Positions 6,035-10,507 of a DNA stretch of 10,507 nt are shown here, piece after piece. The notes under the pieces are model-generated. The model saw only the letters and a program-made list of their open reading frames with translations. It did no database searches and was not told where the DNA came from. Position numbers and translations under genes: made by a program. Each line of letters opens with the position of its first letter. Position 1 is the stretch's first letter. Source of the stretch: Chlamydiota bacterium (GTDB lineage: Bacteria > Chlamydiota > Chlamydiia > Chlamydiales > SLFE01); assembly GCA_011065065.1 (NCBI GenBank), contig JAAKFL010000051.1:1-10507 (forward strand). The letters run 5' to 3'.

Positions 6035-6565
6035 ATGAAAAATTCCCTTATCATAAGAAATAGCACCCGTGTCCTTTTGATCAATGACAATAATGAACTT
6101 CTATTATTGTGTGCTGAGGATCCTGCTACCACAACCGTTGAAGGAAAATATCACGGAACATATTGGTTTCCACCAGGCGGAGAAATCGAGCCAGGTGAAA
6201 CCTTTGAAGAAGCTGTTGTTCGTGAACTCCGTGAAGAAACTGGATTAATCGAAGGCGATTATATTTTAGGGCCAATCGTTTGGTTTGGTGAATTCGAATT
6301 GATCTTGTATGGGAAACACACTTTATTAAAGCAAAAATTTATTGTGGCACATACGAAATCGGACGCCATATCCCTCCACAATCTCACTGAAGATGAAAAA
6401 CAAATCATTAAAAAATGTGAATGGTTCTCACTAGAAAAAATTAAAAACTACGATGAAGTGATATACCCAGTCGTGTTGAAAGATCACCTGCCTGGGATCC
6501 TTGAGGGCGATTACCCCAAAGACCCCATCGAAATAGATTTGGGAAAGCAACCGGAAGCCAAGTAA
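6035..6565 (+). CDS. NUDIX hydrolase
   Basis: A Mg-dependent hydrolase of a nucleoside diphosphate linked to some other moiety. The NUDIX box is perfect (Gx5Ex7REUxEExGU) at residues 49-71, running GEIEPGETFEEAVV then RELREETGL. It contains the RExxEE metal-binding residues and is preceded by the usual TYWFPPGG. The N-terminus (RNSTRVLLINDNNELLLL) is the standard first beta strand of the fold, which supports this start. At 176 aa it is a normal single-domain member. A C-terminal tail (about 145-176, PKDPIEIDLGKQPEAK) is polar and likely flexible. It sits alone between two intergenic gaps. It could clean up oxidised or unusual nucleotides or act on a nucleotide sugar; the sequence does not decide. 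There is no Shine-Dalgarno, and a TATAAT lies 7 bp upstream. Confidence 0.9.
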   Translation: MKNSLIIRNSTRVLLINDNNELLLLCAEDPATTTVEGKYHGTYWFPPGGEIEPGETFEEAVVRELREETGLIEGDYILGPIVWFGEFELILYGKHTLLKQKFIVAHTKSDAISLHNLTEDEKQIIKKCEWFSLEKIKNYDEVIYPVVLKDHLPGILEGDYPKDPIEIDLGKQPEAK

Positions 6566-6586
6566 AATGGTGTCTTTATGTATTTT

Positions 6587-6614
6587 AAAGGACAAAAATT
6601 AAAAACGTCCTTTT
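6587..6614 (+). terminator. Weak hairpin after the NUDIX gene
   Basis: AAAGGAC (6587-6593) pairs with GTCCTTT (6607-6613) across an A-rich 13-base loop and is followed by one further T and then CG. A second GTCCTTT at 6616-6622 could pair instead. It lies 22 bases after the NUDIX stop. With only 7 bp and a short T-run it would be a poor terminator, so this is tentative. Confidence 0.3.
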
Positions 6615-6647
6615 CGTCCTTTCAGACTTAACAACTTACGATCTTAT

Positions 6648-6676
6648 TTGAAACGAATCACGATATCCTTTAAAAA
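6648..6676 (+). promoter_or_regulatory. ackA: Candidate sigma-70-type promoter for ackA-xfp
   Basis: TTGAAA (6648-6653) matches five of six -35 positions. TAAAAA (6671-6676), 17 bp downstream, matches four of six -10 positions. The leader to the ackA ATG would be about 55 nt. This is the best pair I found in the 173-bp gap, but the A-rich context makes a chance match possible. Confidence 0.35.
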
Positions 6677-6738
6677 AAAGGGTAGGTCGCAATACCACGC
6701 TCTTAATCATTACCCATTCACACCAAATAGGTTAACCA

Positions 6739-7914
6739 ATGTCAAAAACGATTCTGACAATCAATTCGGGCTCTTCGAGCATTAAATCGTCGCTCTATCG
6801 ATTTAATGATGACGAGACTTTATTGGCTCGCGGCGAGTTGGATCGCATTGGTTTCGATGAAGGGACTTTCCAGATGCTGGATTGGAATGGGAATTGGCTG
6901 GTGAATGAAACTTGCAACTTACAGAATCATGGCAAAGCTTTTGAAAAACTATTTTCATGGTTAGAGTCTTCTGGTTTTGAGATTGATGGAATAGGTCATC
7001 GTGTGGTTCATGGAGGACCCAACTATCGCTCACATCAGAAAATCGATCAGGATCTTATTGATGTATTGCACAAAATCACCTCAATGAATCCCCTTCATCT
7101 CCCTTCGGAAATTCAAGGAATTGAATTCACAAGTCAGGTCTACCCAAAGCTCCCACAAGTGGCTTGCTTTGACACTGCTTTCCATGCAACGCTTCCACTC
7201 GAAGCTAAGCTCTATCCAATTCCCAGAAAATTCGCTGATGATGGAATCTTTCGCTACGGATTTCATGGACTGTCTTACGAATATATTCTCCAAGAACTGA
7301 AAAATATCCCAGAAAAATTGATCATCGCTCATTTGGGAAACGGAGCCAGCATGGCGGCTGTGAAGGATGGGAAAAGTGTGGATACCACCATGGGATTTAC
7401 TCCGTCTGCAGGACTGATGATGGGAACGCGGTGCGGTGATATCGATCCCGGAATCCTCATTTACCTGGCCGCACACAAAGGATACAGCGCGGATGATTTA
7501 AGAGAAATGGTCAATACCGAAAGTGGTCTGCAAGGGATTTCTGAATTGAGTTCAGACGTGAAAGAGCTGCTCGATCTCGAACACAACAATCAAAAAGCCA
7601 AAGAAGCACTCGATCTTTTTTGTTATCGAGCGCGCAAGTATATCGGAGCTCTTGCAGCAGCATTAGGAGGCTGCGACACGCTGGTTTTCACTGCTGGAAT
7701 CGGAGAACGTTCGGCTGAAATCCGCCAACGAATCTGTTCAGAGCTCGGTTACTTGGGAATTGAAATCGACGACCAAGCCAATCAGAAAAATTCCTCCACG
7801 ATTTCAACGAAAAATAGTGGAGTGAAAGTTTTAGTAATTAGAACCAACGAAGAGTTGATGATCGCACGTCACACGAACAACATCCTCTTCGCCGAACAAA
7901 TTTCAAAAGTATAG
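6739..7914 (+). CDS. ackA: Acetate kinase
   Basis: Cytoplasmic enzyme for acetyl phosphate + ADP = acetate + ATP, reversible. It has the ASKHA fold signatures: ILTINSGSSSIKSSLY (5-20), GHRVVHGG (86-93), the substrate-pocket region CFDTAFHATLP (143-153), YGFHGLSYEY (173-182), AHLGNGASMAAVKDG (197-211), MGTRCGDIDPG (228-238) and FTAGIGERS (317-325). By alignment from memory with the Methanosarcina enzyme, the catalytic residues are present: Asn9, Arg88, His120, Asp145, His176, Arg231 and a Glu in TNEE (371-372). The usual PLHNP reads PLHLP, a minor change. At 391 aa it is full length. An AGG at 6729-6731 is a modest Shine-Dalgarno. The stop TAG overlaps the xfp Shine-Dalgarno, so the two form one operon. 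No pta is present, so its partner here is phosphoketolase, which supplies acetyl phosphate directly. Confidence 0.96.
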   Translation: MSKTILTINSGSSSIKSSLYRFNDDETLLARGELDRIGFDEGTFQMLDWNGNWLVNETCNLQNHGKAFEKLFSWLESSGFEIDGIGHRVVHGGPNYRSHQKIDQDLIDVLHKITSMNPLHLPSEIQGIEFTSQVYPKLPQVACFDTAFHATLPLEAKLYPIPRKFADDGIFRYGFHGLSYEYILQELKNIPEKLIIAHLGNGASMAAVKDGKSVDTTMGFTPSAGLMMGTRCGDIDPGILIYLAAHKGYSADDLREMVNTESGLQGISELSSDVKELLDLEHNNQKAKEALDLFCYRARKYIGALAAALGGCDTLVFTAGIGERSAEIRQRICSELGYLGIEIDDQANQKNSSTISTKNSGVKVLVIRTNEELMIARHTNNILFAEQISKV

Positions 7915-7923
7915 GAGTCATCC

Positions 7924-10344
7924 ATGACAACAGCAACATTACAAACCAAAGTCTTGACCGATGAAGAACTGGACAAGATCAACCGCTACTTTGAAGCGGC
8001 CAACTACCTTTCAGTGGGGCAGATTTATCTGCAAGAAAATGCCCTCTTGAAAGAACCTCTGAAACCTGAACACATTAAACCCAGACTATTAGGACATTTT
8101 GGGACATCTCCAGGACTGAATCTGATATACATTCACCTCAATCATCTGATCAATAAATACGACGCGAATGTCATTTACGTCACAGGTCCAGGTCATGGTG
8201 GCCCTGCAATTGTCTCCAATGTCTATATGGAAGGGACCTATTCAGAAATCTACCCCGACATCAGTCAAGATTCCGATGGAATGCGAAAATTATTCAGACA
8301 ATTTTCGACTCCCGGAGGAATCCCCAGCCATGTTAGTCCAGAGACTCCCGGATCGATTCACGAAGGAGGAGAACTCGGCTACTGCTTGCTCCATGCCTAC
8401 GGAGCTGTCTTTGACAATCCCGATTTGATTGTCGCATGTGTCGTCGGTGATGGTGAAGCGGAGACCGGGCCATGTGAAGGGAGCTGGAAAGGGAATAAAT
8501 TCCTGAATCCTGAGAGAGATGGCGCCGTTCTTCCTATTTTCCACCTCAACGGCTATAAAATTTCCGGTCCCACAGTGTTGGCCCGTGTTTCCGACAAAGA
8601 GCTGCTTGATTACTTCAAAGGACACGGATATGAACCTCATATTGTTGAAGGAGATGATCCTCAACTTGTCCATCAAGCATTCGCTTCGACACTCGACAAG
8701 TGTTATCACGATATTCGTTCCTTTCAAAAAGAGGCTCGGACAAACGGATTCAAGAAACGTCCCATCTGGCCGATGATTATTTTGCGTACGCCAAAAGGAT
8801 GGACAGGTCCTAAAGTTGTCGATGGTCTCCCCATCGAAGGAACCTTCCGCGCTCACCAAGTGCCTCTTGCCGGTGTCCGAGAAAACCCCGAACATTTAAA
8901 AATGTTGGAACAATGGATGAAAAGCTATCATCCCGAACAACACTTTGATGAAAACGGACGATTGATTCAAGAGCTTGAGGATTTGGTGCCCAAGGGTGAT
9001 TTCCGCATGGGGGCTAATCCGGTCGCCAATGGAGGACGACTTCTTATCGATCTTGAACTTCCCGATTACTCGAAATTGGGAATAGAAGTGCCAACTCCGG
9101 GCGGTGTCAAAGCGGAGGCCACACGTGTCCTAGGAACTTACATACGCGAAGTCTTCACACTTAACAACGATGAACAAAATTTCCGTCTCTTTTGTCCAGA
9201 CGAAACCAATTCAAACCGACTCTCTGCCTGCTTTGACGTCACCGATCGATGCAGCACAGCAAAGATTATTGACATCGATGACCATGTCGCCCCAACTGGT
9301 CGAGTGATGGAAGTCCTGAGTGAACATTGCTGTCAAGGTTGGCTGGAAGGGTATCTTCTGACTGGACGTCACGGCATCTTCCCCACCTATGAAGCATTCT
9401 CCATGGTCATCGACTCCATGCTCAACCAACATGCCAAATGGCTGAAATCCTGCCGGGAAATTCCTTGGAGACATCCCATCGCTTCATTAAACTACCTGCT
9501 TACAAGTCATGCATGGAGAAACGACCACAACGGCTATAGTCACCAAGGGCCAGGATTTATTGATACCGTCATGAGCAAAAAAAGTACCGTTACCAGAATC
9601 TACCTTCCTCCTGATGCCAACTGTTTACTCAGTGTTGCCGATCACTGCTTTCGTAGCCGAAACTACGTCAACCTCATCATTGCCGGAAAACAAGAACAAT
9701 ACCAATGGCTGACTATTGAAGAAGCCAGAATCCATTGCTCTCGCGGTGCCTCAATTTGGCAATTCGCCAGCAATGATGAAGGAAGTCCCGACATCGTGCT
9801 CGCCTGTGCGGGAGATGTTCCCACCATTGAAACATTGGCCGCTGCGTGGTTATTGAGAAAACACATCCCCGGAATTCGTGTAAGAGTCGTCAACGTTGTC
9901 GACCTGATGTGCCTAGCTCACCACAAATCACATCCCCATGGAATGGATGAGCTCATGTTCGAAGATCTATTTACTGAGTCCACTCCCGTCATTTTTGCCT
10001 TCCATGGATACCCACGTGTAATCCACGAGCTCATTCATGGTCGTGGACGCCACCATCAGTTTCACGTACGAGGATATATGGAAGAAGGAACCACCACAAC
10101 GCCATTTGACATGGTGGTCTTGAATGAAATGAGCCGTTATCACCTAGCCATTGAAGCCCTTCTCCGGATTCCAAGGCTCCATTCTGAAACCATTGACGCC
10201 AGAGAATTCTTCGAAGCCAAGCTCTTCAAACATCACGAATACATACGAGATCATTTTGAGGACATGCCTGAAATACGCAATTGGAGTTGGAGTGGAGAGA
10301 TTGAAGAAACTGGAAACAAGTGGGAAGTCGGCCAGACCGACTGA
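7924..10344 (+). CDS. xfp: Xylulose-5-phosphate/fructose-6-phosphate phosphoketolase
   Basis: Thiamine-diphosphate-dependent cytoplasmic enzyme. It cleaves xylulose-5-phosphate (and usually fructose-6-phosphate) with phosphate to acetyl phosphate plus glyceraldehyde-3-phosphate (or erythrose-4-phosphate). N-terminal domain: GHFGTSPGLN (57-66, active-site His58), VTGPGHGGPA (86-95), STPGGIPSHVSPETPGS (128-144) and the ThDP/Mg motif GDGEAETG (175-182) closed by HLNGYKISGPT (207-217). Middle domain: QGWLEGYLLTGRHGIFPTYEAF, with the conserved Glu at about 475, and DHNGYSHQGPGF (534-545) with His540. C-terminal domain: RVRVVNVVDLM and the FAFHGYPR/HVRGYMEEGTTTTPFDM segment typical of Xfp. At 806 aa it is full length. 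AGGAG at 7913-7917, 6 bases before the ATG, overlaps the ackA stop, giving translational coupling. Dual versus Xu5P-only specificity cannot be read from the sequence. Confidence 0.97.
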   Translation: MTTATLQTKVLTDEELDKINRYFEAANYLSVGQIYLQENALLKEPLKPEHIKPRLLGHFGTSPGLNLIYIHLNHLINKYDANVIYVTGPGHGGPAIVSNVYMEGTYSEIYPDISQDSDGMRKLFRQFSTPGGIPSHVSPETPGSIHEGGELGYCLLHAYGAVFDNPDLIVACVVGDGEAETGPCEGSWKGNKFLNPERDGAVLPIFHLNGYKISGPTVLARVSDKELLDYFKGHGYEPHIVEGDDPQLVHQAFASTLDKCYHDIRSFQKEARTNGFKKRPIWPMIILRTPKGWTGPKVVDGLPIEGTFRAHQVPLAGVRENPEHLKMLEQWMKSYHPEQHFDENGRLIQELEDLVPKGDFRMGANPVANGGRLLIDLELPDYSKLGIEVPTPGGVKAEATRVLGTYIREVFTLNNDEQNFRLFCPDETNSNRLSACFDVTDRCSTAKIIDIDDHVAPTGRVMEVLSEHCCQGWLEGYLLTGRHGIFPTYEAFSMVIDSMLNQHAKWLKSCREIPWRHPIASLNYLLTSHAWRNDHNGYSHQGPGFIDTVMSKKSTVTRIYLPPDANCLLSVADHCFRSRNYVNLIIAGKQEQYQWLTIEEARIHCSRGASIWQFASNDEGSPDIVLACAGDVPTIETLAAAWLLRKHIPGIRVRVVNVVDLMCLAHHKSHPHGMDELMFEDLFTESTPVIFAFHGYPRVIHELIHGRGRHHQFHVRGYMEEGTTTTPFDMVVLNEMSRYHLAIEALLRIPRLHSETIDAREFFEAKLFKHHEYIRDHFEDMPEIRNWSWSGEIEETGNKWEVGQTD

Positions 10345-10372
10345 TCAACAGATTGGCAACTTAAGGCAAGTC

Positions 10373-10391
10373 AACCACAGAGAACACAGAC
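10373..10391. repeat. Short 9-bp-period repeat (CCACAGAGA/ACACAGACT type)
   Basis: Two degenerate 9-bp units, ACCACAGAG and AACACAGAC, lie 29 bases after the xfp stop. This is a short copy, convincing mainly because similar-period repeats occur elsewhere in the window. The rest of 10392-10475 is A+T-rich and shows only a weak TTTAGC/GCTAAA hairpin (10397-10402/10412-10417) without a T-run. Confidence 0.4.
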
Positions 10392-10480
10392 TCGACTTTA
10401 GCATTTCTTTAGCTAAATAACTTTCCATCAGTTGTTTAATGATATCATTTTTTTGGATTATGGTGGCTTTAAAAATTAAC

Positions 10481-10507
10481 CGCGAAGATCGCGAAGGTCG
10501 CGAAGAT
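10481..10507. repeat. 9-bp tandem repeat, three units, cut by the window end
   Basis: CGCGAAGAT (10481-10489), CGCGAAGGT (10490-10498) and CGCGAAGAT (10499-10507) differ at one position. They are preceded by TTAAC (10476-10480), the same kind of lead-in (TTAACGC) that opens the repeat at 4460. The array runs off the edge, so its length and any inverted partner are unknown. Confidence 0.65.

Noticed and set aside
7081..7476. 131-codon minus-strand reading frame inside ackA
   Set aside because: It is antisense to conserved acetate kinase motifs and its composition is His/Ser-rich, as expected for a shadow frame.
8290..8895. 201-codon minus-strand reading frame inside xfp
   Set aside because: It is antisense to the highly conserved ThDP-binding region of phosphoketolase, with no Shine-Dalgarno and no recognisable protein features; it is a shadow of the coding strand.
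10397..10417. Terminator after xfp (TTTAGC/GCTAAA hairpin)
   Set aside because: The stem is only 6 bp and A+T-rich with no T-run after it, so it is too weak to call.

Overview
The window (about 43% G+C by eye, Gram-negative) carries two recognisable metabolic or transport modules and three less certain single genes. The intergenic spaces are unusually rich in inverted and short-period repeats. The TolC-type outer-membrane protein with a signal peptide shows a diderm. The acidic orphan gene and the chaperone-free EmrA/EmrB-style pump would fit a PVC-group organism, perhaps a chlamydia-like one. That placement is a low-confidence impression, because no rRNA or other marker gene is present.

Layout. 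Bases 1-76 may hold the 3' end of a gene that runs in from the left. It stops at a 17-bp perfect hairpin (75-128), the first part of a composite of four hairpins reaching about 216, followed by a degenerate 9-bp tandem repeat (240-275). Bases 338-4463 hold a three-gene tripartite efflux operon, all on +: a TolC-like outer-membrane channel, a HlyD/EmrA-like membrane-fusion protein and a 14-helix DHA2/EmrB-like MFS transporter. The last two genes overlap by 19 bp. A 163-bp quasi-palindrome (1748-1910) lies between tolC and the fusion-protein gene, and its left arm includes the last ten codons of tolC.

Bases 4461-4697 are a nested inverted repeat that fills the gap between two convergent genes almost exactly. 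Its core is a perfect 90-bp palindrome with no loop. On the minus strand, 4701-5654 encodes an unrecognised helical 317-residue protein with a strong Shine-Dalgarno. The 380-bp gap 5655-6034 holds a possible small lipoprotein reading frame and an overlapping Cys-rich small ORF that look like one gene split by a frameshift. Next is a NUDIX hydrolase (6035-6565) whose only good promoter predicts a leaderless mRNA.

Bases 6739-10344 hold ackA and xfp, 9 bp apart and translationally close. Phosphoketolase cleaves xylulose-5-phosphate or fructose-6-phosphate with phosphate to give acetyl phosphate, and acetate kinase turns this into acetate plus ATP. Together they form a short ATP-yielding shunt that needs no pyruvate or CoA. 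The right edge (10345-10507) again carries 9-bp-period repeats, cut off by the window end.

The genes are mostly conventional. The unusual signal is the repeat architecture: several sequence-unrelated repeats share an 8-9 bp period, and inverted repeats repeatedly abut or contain stop codons. I found no CRISPR array, transposase, tRNA or rRNA.
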